Below, piece by piece: positions 33,875 to 45,701 of a stretch of DNA of 64,000 nt. The stretch is from Pannonibacter sp051860505 (GTDB lineage: Bacteria; Pseudomonadota; Alphaproteobacteria; Rhizobiales; Stappiaceae), in contig NZ_JBHYDX010000028.1 of NCBI RefSeq assembly GCF_051860505.1, positions 1 through 64,000 of the forward strand. The letters are read 5' to 3'. A program made the translations under genes and the position numbers. The notes beneath the pieces are model-generated. The model saw only the letters and a program-made list of their open reading frames with translations. It searched no databases and was not told the DNA's origin. Every line of letters starts with the position of its first letter. Within the stretch, counting starts at the first letter, position 1.

Positions 33875-34551
33875 TCATACTGAAAGCCAAGCGCGGATTT
33901 CATCCGGCAGACGGGCGATCAGGGCCGGGTGTTCGGCGGCCAGTTCCTCGTAGCCGCCATAGCCCCAGGTGACGCCAATGGCCCGCTTGTCATTGGCATG
34001 CGCGCCAATGAGGTCATGCTTGCGGTCACCGATCATGACGCAGCTGCCGGAATCGCGTGCTTCCTGCTCAAGGAGGTGCGCAATCAGCTCGGTCTTGGCC
34101 GAGCGGGTGCCATCCAGTTCCGAGCCATAGACCTTGCGGAACTGCGGCATGAGCCCGAAATGCTCGACGATCTTTCCGGCATAGGCATGGGGCTTCGATG
34201 TGGCAACATAGAGAGTGAGGCCCGCGCCGGTGAGCGCCTCGACCAGCGGCGCAATGCCGGCGATCAGCTCGTTCTCGTAGAGACCGACATCCGTGTAGCG
34301 CTCACGGTAAAGCGCCACGGCCCGGTCAAGCAGCGCCTTGTCCACGGCGGGAGTGCCGTCGCTGGCGAGCAGCACGGCAAAACTCTCCCACAGCGGCGGA
34401 CCGATGCACCAGCCCAGTTCCTCGGCCGCCGGGACCGGCGCGCCGAGCTTCTCAAGGGCATACTGGATCGAGCGGGTGATGCCGACAAAGGGATCGGTCA
34501 GCGTCCCGTCCAGATCGAACAGGACCGTGTCGATCCCCTTCGCGCCTCGCG

Positions 34552-34555
<4 letters not shown>
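33875..34555 (-). CDS. HAD family phosphatase (phosphoglycolate phosphatase-like)
   Basis: A 226-residue HAD subfamily IA hydrolase. Motif I is DTVLFDLDGTLTDP (nucleophile and acid Asp), motif II TLYVATSKP, motif III includes the Lys of TRSAKTELI, and motif IV is MIGDRKHDLIGA. The helical cap lies between residues about 25 and 90. It overlaps the pccA stop by 4 bp (ATGA) and is probably co-transcribed with it. The natural substrate is not defined by the sequence. Confidence 0.85.
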
Positions 34556-36564
<2,009 letters not shown>

Positions 36565-36791
36565 GCGCGTCTGCCCCCGCCTATTCATTGGCTCTGTGGT
36601 GTTGGGTGCTCTGGTTGTAGGCGCTTGGCCACCTGCCGCGCAATATCACCAAAGGATGACATCCCTGATCTCGACTGGAAGTCAGAGCGCCACTTGAGCG
36701 CGTGGATTCCTCTGGATCAATCTGAGGTCGGCGAAGGATTTTTTAGTGAATATCGAAGAAAGTGCCTATGGATAAAAATACGGGGGACCCA

Positions 36792-37253
36792 ATGAGGGGA
36801 ATAATCCTGGCCGCAGCGGCGGCACTGACCATAACATCTGCAACGGCAGCGTTGGCAGAAGAGCATTACTGGCGCCATGAAACCGTGCAGGGCTTTGAAA
36901 AATACTATACGTCCACAGAGGATGGTTCCCATTTCATCATCTGGTGCAATCCAGCGCGCGGGCTTGCCGGCGCGATCCTCGACATCGACATCAAGGGCCA
37001 CAACGCCCCGGCCCGCAAGACGATCAAGATCGTGCTCGACCGCTCGGCCTTTGACGTGGCCGCCGATGAGCAGGGCTATGTGAAATCGGATTGTCCGGCC
37101 TGTGCCGATCGGTCGGAAATGCTCTGGAAAAAGCTCGAAGGGGCCAAGAACCTGGCCGTCCGGTTCTCCGACGAGAGCTATTCACAATTCTCCCTGCGCG
37201 GGGTTCGCGAAGTGCTGAAGGGCTCCCCTTGCGCGCCTGGACGCAGTTCCTGA
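36792..37253 (+). CDS. Secreted protein of unknown function
   Basis: A 153-residue protein starting MRGIILAAAAALTITSATAA, with a signal peptide cleaved after ALA. GGGGGA precedes the ATG. The mature region has FIIWCNPARGLAGAILDIDI and DCPACADRSEMLWKKL with a CPxC pair. Family not recognised. It lies in the divergent region before pccA. Confidence 0.65.
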   Translation: MRGIILAAAAALTITSATAALAEEHYWRHETVQGFEKYYTSTEDGSHFIIWCNPARGLAGAILDIDIKGHNAPARKTIKIVLDRSAFDVAADEQGYVKSDCPACADRSEMLWKKLEGAKNLAVRFSDESYSQFSLRGVREVLKGSPCAPGRSS

Positions 37254-37396
37254 GGCGCGTGCACACTTGAAGGGAACCGCCGTCACTCGGCGACTGGATT
37301 TCTGCAAGGCTCTGGCCTATGACGCAGGCGCCTGCGCCCCCGCCGGCGCGGGCGCCTGCCCGCCTTTGCCCGCCCGCCATTGCAGGAGCCGGACGC

Positions 37397-37762
37397 ATGG
37401 ACGTCATTTATCTCGAGGACCTCGCCTTTTTTGCCTACCATGGGCTCTATGAGGAAGAGACGCGGCTCGGACAGCGGTTCCATGTTGACCTCACCTGCTG
37501 GCTCGATCTCGGGCCTGCCAGCCGCGAGGACGACTACGCCCTGACCGTCTGCTACGGAACATTGACCCGGGTGATCGAAGGCGTGGTGACCGGTTCGCGT
37601 TTCAAACTCATTGAACGGCTCGCCGGAGCTATTGCCGAAGCGGTGCTGGCCGCCGATCCACGCATCGACAAGGTGCGCATCCGCGTGCACAAACCGGGCG
37701 CCCCGCTGCCAATTTCCTCCGGCCGGGCCAGTGTCGAGATCGAGCGTACACGCGAAAGTTAA
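37397..37762 (+). CDS. folB: Dihydroneopterin aldolase
   Basis: A 121-residue enzyme of folate synthesis that converts dihydroneopterin to hydroxymethyl-dihydropterin. The start MDVIYLEDLAFFAYHGLYEE at 37397 has AGGAG nine bases upstream. The catalytic glutamate region YEEETRLGQRFHVDL, the CYGTL tyrosine and the C-terminal Lys in RVHKPGAPL are in place. folK and folP are not adjacent. Followed by a small secreted protein gene 119 bp later. Confidence 0.93.
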   Translation: MDVIYLEDLAFFAYHGLYEEETRLGQRFHVDLTCWLDLGPASREDDYALTVCYGTLTRVIEGVVTGSRFKLIERLAGAIAEAVLAADPRIDKVRIRVHKPGAPLPISSGRASVEIERTRES

Positions 37763-37881
37763 TGCCAGGGCCTTACTACTGGCCCTTTTCTGCTTATTTT
37801 AAAGATGTGCTCTGGTCCCGGGTCTGGCCGTCACAGTTTGATGACCCAGCCTGCGGCAGAGGCCGTTTATTGGAGCAGCCC

Positions 37882-38223
37882 ATGCCCATCCCATCACTTC
37901 GCACGAAAACCCGGCCAGGCATCGCCTGCATTGCCGTCGCACTCACCACGCTCTTCGCCACCACCACGGCAAGCCTTGCCCGGCCAGACCTGCGCCAGAT
38001 GACCTGCCGCGAGGCGCAGCAGACTCTTTTGCGCAATGGCGCCGTCGTGTTCACCACCGGCCCGAACACCTATGACCGCTTTGTCACCAGCCGCGCCTAC
38101 TGCGACAGCTGGGAAGAGGCCGTTCCGGCCTATCAAAAAACCCGCGATGCACCACAATGCCAGATCGGTTTCCAGTGTGAAGAGCCCCTGTTTCGTCGCG
38201 GCGGACGGCTTTTCGACGATTAA
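37882..38223 (+). CDS. Small secreted cysteine-containing protein
   Basis: A 113-residue protein with a signal peptide (IACIAVALTTLFATTTASLA); the ATG at 37882 has TTGGAG upstream. The mature part reads RQMTCREAQQTLLRNGAVVF, TGPNTYDRFVTSRAYCD and CQIGFQCEEPLF. This pattern (MTCxxAQ... GAVV.(S/T)TG..TYDR.V.....C) recurs in a family of alphaproteobacterial secreted proteins with no assigned function. Four cysteines suggest two disulphides. Confidence 0.75.
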   Translation: MPIPSLRTKTRPGIACIAVALTTLFATTTASLARPDLRQMTCREAQQTLLRNGAVVFTTGPNTYDRFVTSRAYCDSWEEAVPAYQKTRDAPQCQIGFQCEEPLFRRGGRLFDD

Positions 38224-38532
38224 GAATGACGAAAGCCTGAGAGTAATGACAGTAACAAAATAAATTTTACTGCTGTGCACCTAACACCACCACTCAAGTC
38301 TCAAAAGTCAAAAAAATAGATCAAGAAAAAATTTCTTCCATCTCACTTATTCAGAAGACATGTACTTAGATCAAAAATAGAAAATCAATTATCCATTTCA
38401 TTTCATAATAATACAACCCTTGATGCAAGTGCGCCCGATTTAAAATTTTCAAATTATTGAAATTTAATCGTTCATTTACGCGGCGCGCTCAATCTTCCCC
38501 TACGGCAAAACTGCCTTCTCGGAGAGATTGTA
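38224..38532. promoter_or_regulatory. AT-rich leader upstream of a chemoreceptor gene
   Basis: 309 bp with no gene. Bases 38260-38465 are strikingly AT-rich (long A and T runs such as AAAAAAATAGATCAAG) compared with the genome's GC-rich background. Presumably the promoter and leader of the next gene; no defined sigma motif was assigned. Confidence 0.45.
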
Positions 38533-40323
38533 ATGCGGATTTCCACACTTGTCTTCATAGCGGCCGGTATCTCTGCAGCAGCTGGCGCTGGTCTCGTGTT
38601 TGCGCTGCAGCAAGCTCACCTCGCAAACGTACATCTCGAGGAGGCCATCGAGGGCAAGTACCAGTCATACTTGCTGGCCGACGAATTGCGCCAGAGTTCG
38701 GATGACCTGACGCGCCTTGCCCGCACCTATGTGGTGACCGGCGAAGCCCAGTATGAGGCGCAGTACAATGCGATCCTTGCCATCCGCAATGGCGAGAAGC
38801 CGACGCCACAGAGCTATCACCGTATCTACTGGGACTTCGTCGCCGCAGGCACGGCCAAGCCGCGTCCGGACGGCGAGACCAGCGCCTTGCTTGACCGCAT
38901 GGTTGAGGCCGGCTTCACCCCGGCGGAACTGGCGCTGCTTGACGAAGCCAAAAAGAACTCCGATGGCCTGGTGAACCTCGAAGTCGAGGCGATGAACTAC
39001 GTCAAGGGCCTCGACAAGGACGGCAAGCCAATCGCGGCCGACGACCCGAGCAAGCCGATCAAGATGCTGCACAGCACCCAGTATCATGGCTTCAAGGCCA
39101 ATATCATGAAGCCGGTCGACCAGTTTTACGAACTGATGGAGCAGCGCACCCAGACGGCTATCGAGACTGCCCAGGCAGAAGACCGCACAGCGAGCTTGAT
39201 CCTCAACATTTCCATCGCGATTACCCTTGCAACACTGTTCGGGCTGGTTGCGCTCGTCTTTTTCGGCATGCTGCGCAGCATGAACCGGCTGGGCAAGGAC
39301 ATGACGACAATCGCCAGTGGCGCTATCGACATGCAGATCGCCGCTCTGGGACGGAAGGACGAAATTGGCGACATGGCCACCGCCCTGGAAAGCTTCCGCC
39401 AGTCCCTGATCGAGAAGCGGGCGATGGAAAGCCGCCAGGCCGAAGAAGCCGCAGCCGTGAACCAGCGGATTGCCGCTGAACGGCGCAGCATTGCCATGTC
39501 GTTCAATGACCGCGTCGCCGGCATCTTTGGCGATCTGTCGGGCTCGGTGAAGGATCTGCAGGGCATCTCCGGCCAGCTCAAGCATTCGGCCAGCGCAACG
39601 GACGAGCAGTCCCGCCGCTCGCTGGTGGCGACGTCCGAGGCCGGCTCCGCCGCCCAGACTGTGGCATCTGCGACCACCGAGCTGACCTCGTCCCTGTCAG
39701 AGATCACCTCGCGCATCACCCATGTGAAGACGCGTATCGGCGCTGCAAGTTCAGTTTCGTCCGAGGCCAGCACCAACATGGAGCGGCTCGACAAGATGGC
39801 GGAGAGCATCGGCACCGTCATCGGCCTCATCCAGGACATTGCCGAGCAGACCAACCTCCTGGCTCTCAACGCCACCATCGAGGCCGCCCGCGCCGGCGAA
39901 TCCGGCAAGGGCTTCGCGGTCGTGGCTGCCGAAGTGAAGACGCTCGCCAACCAGACCGCCCGGGCAACCGACGACATCCGCACCCAGATCGAGGCGATCC
40001 AGAGCTCGACCTCCAGTTCGGTTTCCTCGATCAACTCGATCAACGGCATCCTGACTGAAATGGAAGGCTTCGTGGAGGATCTCGCCTTCTCGATTGCCCA
40101 GCAGGAAGAGGCAACCGGCGAAATCGCCCGTGCCGCCCAGGTCTCGACCCACAACACCGACACCCTGACCCAGTCGGTCAACCAGGTTGGCGCGATGACC
40201 CAGGACAACAGCCGCCTCGCCGACAAGCTGCAGGAAGAGGCCCACACCCTCAACCAGCGCGCATCCGTGTTGCAGCAGGCCATCGAAGCCTTCGTGTCCG
40301 AGACTTCCGTCAAGGCTGCCTGA
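38533..40323 (+). CDS. Methyl-accepting chemotaxis protein
   Basis: A 596-residue chemoreceptor. The N-terminal span (LVFIAAGISAAAGAGLVFAL) precedes a periplasmic domain of a widespread but unassigned type (LADELRQSSDDLTRLARTYV, YHRIYWDFVAAG), then a second span (NISIAITLATLFGLVALVFF), a HAMP domain and the methyl-accepting signalling domain with the tip QDIAEQTNLLALNATIEAAR. The ligand is unknown. The gene has an AT-rich leader and ends before a strong terminator. Confidence 0.94.
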   Translation: MRISTLVFIAAGISAAAGAGLVFALQQAHLANVHLEEAIEGKYQSYLLADELRQSSDDLTRLARTYVVTGEAQYEAQYNAILAIRNGEKPTPQSYHRIYWDFVAAGTAKPRPDGETSALLDRMVEAGFTPAELALLDEAKKNSDGLVNLEVEAMNYVKGLDKDGKPIAADDPSKPIKMLHSTQYHGFKANIMKPVDQFYELMEQRTQTAIETAQAEDRTASLILNISIAITLATLFGLVALVFFGMLRSMNRLGKDMTTIASGAIDMQIAALGRKDEIGDMATALESFRQSLIEKRAMESRQAEEAAAVNQRIAAERRSIAMSFNDRVAGIFGDLSGSVKDLQGISGQLKHSASATDEQSRRSLVATSEAGSAAQTVASATTELTSSLSEITSRITHVKTRIGAASSVSSEASTNMERLDKMAESIGTVIGLIQDIAEQTNLLALNATIEAARAGESGKGFAVVAAEVKTLANQTARATDDIRTQIEAIQSSTSSSVSSINSINGILTEMEGFVEDLAFSIAQQEEATGEIARAAQVSTHNTDTLTQSVNQVGAMTQDNSRLADKLQEEAHTLNQRASVLQQAIEAFVSETSVKAA

Positions 40324-40352
40324 AGGCCTGACCGAAAGACGCGCAGACATCA

Positions 40353-40384
40353 AAAAAGGGCGGATTCGCGGATCCGCCCTTTTT
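40353..40384. terminator. Intrinsic terminator, left copy
   Basis: AAAAAGGGCGGAT and ATCCGCCCTTTTT around TCGCGG form a strong bidirectional terminator 29 bp after the chemoreceptor stop. Nearly the same hairpin recurs at 40605-40636. Confidence 0.85.
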
Positions 40385-40403
40385 CATTCAAGCGCCCCAT
40401 CAC

Positions 40404-40591
40404 GTCATCCCGGCCCAACTGAGCGCAAGCGAAGTGCCGAGCCGGGATCCAGAAATCAGCCGCGCGAAGCGCGACAAGCCAGATGCAGCGGAGACTTTGA
40501 GATCATCATTGCTATGAGCTCGCTCACGCTCGCACTGATGTGCTGGATTCCGGATCTGCGGTTCGCTCATGCTCACCTTGTCCGGAATGAC
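40404..40591. repeat. Dispersed repeat, diverged copy D
   Basis: Begins GTCATCCCGGCCCAACTGAG and ends TCCGGAATGAC, with internal inverted pieces (AGCCGGGATCCAG against CTGGATTCCGGATC). It has a different middle to copies A-C but the same end motifs and location between genes. It separates the two nearly identical terminators. Confidence 0.6.
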
Positions 40592-40604
40592 GGTGTCTTG
40601 TCTG

Positions 40605-40636
40605 AAAAAGGGCGGATCCCAGGATCCGCCCTTTTT
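40605..40636. terminator. Intrinsic terminator, right copy
   Basis: AAAAAGGGCGGATCC and GGATCCGCCCTTTTT around a short loop, followed by CATTCAGCG; it terminates the leftward pccB gene 37 bp past its stop. Shares the stem and the CATTCA flank with the hairpin at 40353. Confidence 0.85.
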
Positions 40637-40673
40637 CATTCAGCGTCGTGATGCGCCTGTCCGGCATTGCGGC

Positions 40674-42206
40674 TCAGAGCGGGATGTTGTCGTGCTTCTT
40701 CAGCGGCATTGCCACTTTCTTGGCACGCAGCAGCGCCAGCGCGCGGGAGACGCGCTTGCGGGTGGAATGGGGCATGATCACTTCGTCGATATAGCCGCGC
40801 TCGGCTGCAACGAAGGGGTTGGCGAAGCGGGTCTCGTAGTCCTTGGTCCGCTTGGCGATCTTGTCCTTGTCGGCCAGTTCCGAGCGGTAGAGGATCTCGA
40901 CCGCGCCCTTGGCCCCCATCACCGCGATCTCGGCCGTCAGCCAGGCGTAATTGATGTCGCCGCCGATATGCTTGGAGCTCATCACGTCATAGGCGCCGCC
41001 ATAGGCCTTGCGGGTGATGACGGTGACTTTCGGAACGGTCGCTTCGGCATAGGCAAACAGCAGCTTGGCGCCATGCTTGATCAGGCCGCCATACTCCTGC
41101 GCCGTGCCCGGCAGGAAGCCCGGAACGTCGACGAAGGTGACGATCGGGATGTTGAAACAGTCGCAGAAGCGCACGAACCGCGCGGCCTTGCGGCTGGCGT
41201 CACTGTCCAGAACCCCCGCGAGCACCATCGGCTGGTTGGCAATGATGCCGACCGTCCGGCCCTCGAGGCGGCCGAAGCCGGTAATGATGTTCTTGGCAAA
41301 GCCGGCCTGGATCTCGAAGAAGTCGCCCTCGTCGACCGTCTTCAGCACCAGTTCCTTCATGTCATAGGGCTTGTTCGGATTGTTCGGGATCAGCGTGTCG
41401 AGGCTGAGGTCGAGCCGCGACGGATCGTCGTGGCAATCGACTTCTGGCACATCGGCCGCGTTGTTCATCGGCAGGAAGTCGATGAGGCGGCGCATTTCCA
41501 GAAGCGCCTCGACGTCATTGTCGAAACCGCCATCGGCGATGGAGGACTTGGTGGTGTGAACGCTTGCCCCGCCCAGTTCCTCGGCCGTCACCGTTTCATT
41601 GGTCACGGTCTTCACCACATCCGGGCCGGTGACGAACATGTAGGACGTGTCGCGCACCATGAAGATGAAGTCGGTCATCGCCGGCGAATAGACATCGCCG
41701 CCAGCGCAGGGGCCCATGATCAGCGAGATCTGCGGGATCACGCCCGAGGCAATCACGTTGCGCTGGAACACCTCGCCATAGCCGGCAAGCGCCGCCACGC
41801 CTTCCTGGATGCGCGCGCCACCGGCATCAAACAGCCCGATGATCGGAGCCCGGTTCTGCAGCGCCATGTCCTGGATCTTGATGATTTTTTGGGCATGGGT
41901 TTCGGACAGCGATCCGCCGAAGACCGTGAAATCCTTGGAAAAGACATAGACGACACGGCCATTGACAGTGCCCCAGCCGGTGACAACGCCGTCACCGGGG
42001 ATATGCGCCTCGTCCATGCCGAAGTCGGTGCAGCGGTGCTGCTTGAACATGTCGAATTCCTCGAAGGATCCTTCATCGAGGAAAATATCGATGCGCTCGC
42101 GGGCGGTCAGCTTGCCGCGCGCGTGCTGGGCGTCGATGCGCTTCAATCCGCCGCCGAGCCGCGCGGTTTCGCGCCGGTGTTCCAGTTCGGCAAGGATTTC
42201 CTTCAT
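40674..42206 (-). CDS. pccB: Propionyl-CoA carboxylase carboxyltransferase subunit
   Basis: A 510-residue biotin-dependent carboxyltransferase that moves CO2 from carboxybiotin to propionyl-CoA. The start at 42206 (MKEILAELEHRRETARLGGG) has AAAGGGG upstream. Crotonase-like features include the oxyanion-hole glycines in LFDAGGARIQEGV, LIMGPCAGGDVYSPAMTDFI, ITRKAYGGAYDVM and FVDVPGFLPGTAQE. Length and sequence fit PccB. The alpha subunit lies about 4 kb away on the same strand. Confidence 0.93.
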   Translation of the reverse strand: MKEILAELEHRRETARLGGGLKRIDAQHARGKLTARERIDIFLDEGSFEEFDMFKQHRCTDFGMDEAHIPGDGVVTGWGTVNGRVVYVFSKDFTVFGGSLSETHAQKIIKIQDMALQNRAPIIGLFDAGGARIQEGVAALAGYGEVFQRNVIASGVIPQISLIMGPCAGGDVYSPAMTDFIFMVRDTSYMFVTGPDVVKTVTNETVTAEELGGASVHTTKSSIADGGFDNDVEALLEMRRLIDFLPMNNAADVPEVDCHDDPSRLDLSLDTLIPNNPNKPYDMKELVLKTVDEGDFFEIQAGFAKNIITGFGRLEGRTVGIIANQPMVLAGVLDSDASRKAARFVRFCDCFNIPIVTFVDVPGFLPGTAQEYGGLIKHGAKLLFAYAEATVPKVTVITRKAYGGAYDVMSSKHIGGDINYAWLTAEIAVMGAKGAVEILYRSELADKDKIAKRTKDYETRFANPFVAAERGYIDEVIMPHSTRKRVSRALALLRAKKVAMPLKKHDNIPL

Positions 42207-42436
42207 GGTGTGCCCCTTTGGCATGACGTGCTTTGGCATCGGTCTATCATGAGCGCGCAAAGCCCGGAAAGTCAGCACAAAGATGGACGCCGGGCCTCTA
42301 GCGGGCCATGGACAGTCAGGCAAGCCCGACATTGTGCCTAAAGGGAAGGCAGCCAAGCGTGAAGATTGCGCTTTTGCAGACCCAAGTGATTTGCAATGCT
42401 TGCCTAAATGATCGGCAAACGACGACGGGGGAGAAC

Positions 42437-43861
42437 ATGGCCGCTGACCGGGTGGTGTTCAACGAAATGCTGGGAACGGACGGCGTTGTCCGTCCCGCCT
42501 ATTCCCGGCTCGCTGACTGGCTGGACAAACAGCCAAAGGGCTTTCTGTCGCGCAAGAACCGCGAGGCGGAGACCATTTTCCGAAGGCTGGGCATTACCTT
42601 CGCCGTCTATGGCGCGCAGGAGGCGACGGAACGGCTGATCCCCTTCGATCCGATCCCGCGCATCCTGTCGGCCGGGGAATGGCGGCGCCTGTCGGCCGGC
42701 ATCGACCAGCGCGTGCGCGCGCTCAATGCCTTCCTGCATGATATCTATCACCGACAGGAGATCATCCGCGCCGGCCGCATCCCCGCCGACCTCATACTCC
42801 AGAACGCCGCCTTCCTGCCCGAGATGGTCGGCTTCACCCCGGCGAGGCGTGTCTATTCTCATATCATTGGCACTGATCTCGTTCGCGTTGGCGAGAATGA
42901 CTTTTATGTTCTGGAGGATAACACCCGCACCCCGTCCGGCGTCTCTTACATGCTGGAAAACCGGGAAACGATGATGCGGATGTTCCCGGACCTGTTCCAG
43001 ATGCACCGGGTCGCCCCGATCGAGCGTTATCCCGAGTTGCTGCGGCAGACGCTGGAGAGCGTTGCGCCGGAGGGGGCGAACGGGGATCCGACCATCTGCA
43101 TCCTGACCCCGGGGATCTACAACTCGGCCTATTTCGAACACGCCTTCCTCGCCGACCAGATGGGCGTCGAACTGGTCGAGGGCAGAGATCTTTTCGTTGA
43201 CAATGGAAAGGTCTGGATGCGGACGACGCGCAAGCCGAAGCAGGTGGATGTCATCTACCGCCGCATCGACGATGCCTTCCTCGATCCCCTCACCTTCCGG
43301 CCGGACTCGATGCTGGGCGTGCCGGGCCTGTTCGATGCCTATCGTGCCGGCACGGTGACGATCTGCAATGCGCCGGGCACCGGCATTGCCGATGACAAGG
43401 CGATCTATGCCTATGTCCCGGACATCATCGAGTTCTACACCGGGCAGAAGCCGATCCTGAACAACGTGCCGACCTGGAACTGTTCACGGCCCGATGACTT
43501 GGCCTATGTGCTCGACAACCTCGCCGACATCGTCGTCAAGGAAGTGCATGGCTCGGGCGGCTATGGCATGTTGATCGGCCCGACCGCCTCGAAACGAGAA
43601 GTCTCCGCTTTCCGCGAGATTCTGAAGGCCAATCCGACCAACTACATTGCCCAGCCAACGCTGGCACTATCCGCTTGCCCGACGCATGTGGCCTCGGGCG
43701 TCGCCCCGCGCCATGTCGATTTGCGCCCCTTCGTGCTGATCGGCGATCAGGTGCGCATCACGCCGGGCGGATTGACACGCGTCGCGCTGAAGAACGGCTC
43801 CCTGGTGGTCAATTCCAGCCAGGGCGGCGGCACCAAGGATACCTGGGTTCTGGAGGACTGA
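42437..43861 (+). CDS. Circularly permuted ATP-grasp family protein
   Basis: A 474-residue COG2308-type (DUF404/DUF407) predicted peptide-bond-forming enzyme. The start MAADRVVFNEMLGTDGVVRP at 42437 has GGGGGAG upstream. Signatures are FYVLEDNTRTPSGVSYMLEN, VKEVHGSGGYGMLIGPTAS and the C-terminal VDLRPFVLIGDQVRI. It is the first gene of a four-gene operon with alpha-E, transglutaminase and Anbu genes. The substrate is unknown; family members are predicted to make or modify short peptides. Confidence 0.9.
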   Translation: MAADRVVFNEMLGTDGVVRPAYSRLADWLDKQPKGFLSRKNREAETIFRRLGITFAVYGAQEATERLIPFDPIPRILSAGEWRRLSAGIDQRVRALNAFLHDIYHRQEIIRAGRIPADLILQNAAFLPEMVGFTPARRVYSHIIGTDLVRVGENDFYVLEDNTRTPSGVSYMLENRETMMRMFPDLFQMHRVAPIERYPELLRQTLESVAPEGANGDPTICILTPGIYNSAYFEHAFLADQMGVELVEGRDLFVDNGKVWMRTTRKPKQVDVIYRRIDDAFLDPLTFRPDSMLGVPGLFDAYRAGTVTICNAPGTGIADDKAIYAYVPDIIEFYTGQKPILNNVPTWNCSRPDDLAYVLDNLADIVVKEVHGSGGYGMLIGPTASKREVSAFREILKANPTNYIAQPTLALSACPTHVASGVAPRHVDLRPFVLIGDQVRITPGGLTRVALKNGSLVVNSSQGGGTKDTWVLED

Positions 43862-43865
43862 TCGC

Positions 43866-44810
43866 ATGCTTGGCCGTACCGCCTCCTCCCTGTTCTGGAT
43901 GTCGCGCTATCAGGAACGCGCCCACAACACTGCCCGGCTGCTCGAAGCAGCCTGGCGCACCGCCATGCTGCCGCATCTTGGCACCGATCCTGCCGGCGAC
44001 TGGCGCTCCGTTCTTGTCGGGGCAGGCTGCGAAGCCGCCTATCTGGAAAAGGTCGGCGAGATCACCCAGCGCGGCGTCGTCAACTTCATGCTGTTCGACA
44101 AGAGCAATCCGTCCTCGATCCATTCCGGACTGGAGACCGCCCGCAACAATGCCCGCTCGGTGCGCACCGGCATCACCTCCGACATGTGGGAGGCGATCAA
44201 CACCACCTGGATCGAGTTTGCCGACGTCAAGCCGCAGACCGTGTCCCAGGACAAGCTGCCGGAGTTCGTCGCCTGGATCGGCCAGCGGGCGCTGCTGTTT
44301 CGCGGCGCATTGCTCGGCACCATCCTGCGCGACGATGGCTACCACTTCTCGCAGCTCGGCCACTTTGTCGAGCGCGCAGACCATACCGCCCGGGTGCTGG
44401 ACACGCGCTACTGGATCTTCCTGCCTGACACCGATGTTGGCGGCAGTGCCCATCACCACCAGTGGACCTCGATCCTGCGGGTCATGTCAGGGCTCAGGAG
44501 CTACCGCTTCGCCTATCCGGATTCCCGCATCAGGGGCGTCAATGTCGCGGACTTCCTGATCCTGCGCCGGGAAATGCCACGGTCTCTGGCCCATTGCTAC
44601 GACTGGATCACGGGCACCATGGCCGACCTCACCGCCTTCTATGGCGACGAGATGCCAAGCGCGGCCCAGGCCGCCGTGATCCACGAGCAGCTGCGCAGCG
44701 GCTCGATGGCTGACATCTTCGACAGTGGCCTGCACGAATTCCTGAGCGACTTCACCTTGCGAAACAACAAGTTCGCCGACCGGCTCGCGCGCGACTACAA
44801 TTTCGCCTGA
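43866..44810 (+). CDS. Alpha-E domain-containing protein
   Basis: A 314-residue all-helical protein (COG2307) always linked to the permuted ATP-grasp gene. It begins MLGRTASSLFWMSRYQERAH, with LLFRGALLGTILRDDGYHFS and LRRMSG-like helical segments, and AERADHTARVLD. Starts five bases past the ATP-grasp stop. Known only by context; it may serve as a partner or scaffold of the ATP-grasp enzyme. Confidence 0.9.
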   Translation: MLGRTASSLFWMSRYQERAHNTARLLEAAWRTAMLPHLGTDPAGDWRSVLVGAGCEAAYLEKVGEITQRGVVNFMLFDKSNPSSIHSGLETARNNARSVRTGITSDMWEAINTTWIEFADVKPQTVSQDKLPEFVAWIGQRALLFRGALLGTILRDDGYHFSQLGHFVERADHTARVLDTRYWIFLPDTDVGGSAHHHQWTSILRVMSGLRSYRFAYPDSRIRGVNVADFLILRREMPRSLAHCYDWITGTMADLTAFYGDEMPSAAQAAVIHEQLRSGSMADIFDSGLHEFLSDFTLRNNKFADRLARDYNFA

Positions 44811-44842
44811 GGCCTGCCGCCGCGGCCCGAGGAACCCTGATC

Positions 44843-45661
44843 ATGCGCCTCACAGTTCGTCACACAACCCGCTACCGCTATGACAGTCCGCTCGCCAATG
44901 CGATGCAGCAGCTGCGGCTGACCCCATCGGACTGTGCCAGCCAGCGGATTCTCAGCTGGTCCATCACAGCGCCGGGCATGGACCGGGCCACCGCCTACCA
45001 CGATGCCTTTGGCAACCTGGTGCACATGATTTCCTCGAGCCTGCCGATCGAGGAAGTCGAGATTACGGCGTCCGGCGAGGTGGAAACCGCTGATCTTGCC
45101 GGCGTCATCGGCCATGAGGCCGGCGAGGCGCCCGTGCGGATCTACACGCGTGTCACGTCGCTGACCGAAGCCAATCCGGCAATCCGCAAACTGTCGCAGC
45201 TGATCACATCCGACGACCAGATTTCCGGCTGCCACGCTCTGATGCACGCCATTCGCGACAAGGTCGGCTATCGCATCGGGGTCACCGAAACCCATGCCTC
45301 CGCCATCGAGGCCCTGGCCGCCGGCGAAGGCGTCTGCCAGGATCATGCCCATATCTTCATTGCTGCCGCGCGCGCCGCCGGTATCCCTGCGCGCTACGTC
45401 TCGGGCTACCTTTATCTGGACGAACAGCAGGAGTCGGAGGCCCATCACGCCTGGGTCGAAGCCTGGCTGGAAGGACTGGGCTGGGTCGGGTTTGATGTCT
45501 CCAACGGCTTGTGCCCGACGGATCGCTATATCCGCTTGACGCTGGGGCTAGACTCGCGCTCCGCTTCTCCGATCCGGGGAATCCGTTTTGGCGGCAAGGA
45601 GGAGAACCTTCACGTCGAGGTGGATGTCCTCCGGGCGGAAGGGCAACAACAGCAGCAATAG
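44843..45661 (+). CDS. Transglutaminase-like protease family protein
   Basis: A 272-residue papain-fold protein (COG1305). An N-terminal beta-rich domain (MRLTVRHTTRYRYDSPLANA, LRLTPSDCASQ) is followed by the catalytic core: Cys in GEGVCQDHAHIFIAAARAAG, His in HHAWVEAWLEGLGWVGFDVS, and a later Asp (NGLCPTDRYI). It may hydrolyse or ligate peptide or isopeptide bonds. Third gene in the Anbu operon, 32 bp past alpha-E. Confidence 0.9.
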   Translation: MRLTVRHTTRYRYDSPLANAMQQLRLTPSDCASQRILSWSITAPGMDRATAYHDAFGNLVHMISSSLPIEEVEITASGEVETADLAGVIGHEAGEAPVRIYTRVTSLTEANPAIRKLSQLITSDDQISGCHALMHAIRDKVGYRIGVTETHASAIEALAAGEGVCQDHAHIFIAAARAAGIPARYVSGYLYLDEQQESEAHHAWVEAWLEGLGWVGFDVSNGLCPTDRYIRLTLGLDSRSASPIRGIRFGGKEENLHVEVDVLRAEGQQQQQ

Positions 45662-45701
45662 CCGCGCCATCCGGGCCGCCGCTATCAGAGGCAGACGATA
45701 C

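Noticed and set aside
38225..38262. Pho-box-like CTGTCAT on the minus strand
   Set aside because: Only one good half-site and it points into the 3' end of a gene on the other strand.
40569..42341. 590-residue plus-strand frame opposite pccB
   Set aside because: Antisense shadow beginning inside the repeat/terminator region; no family resemblance.
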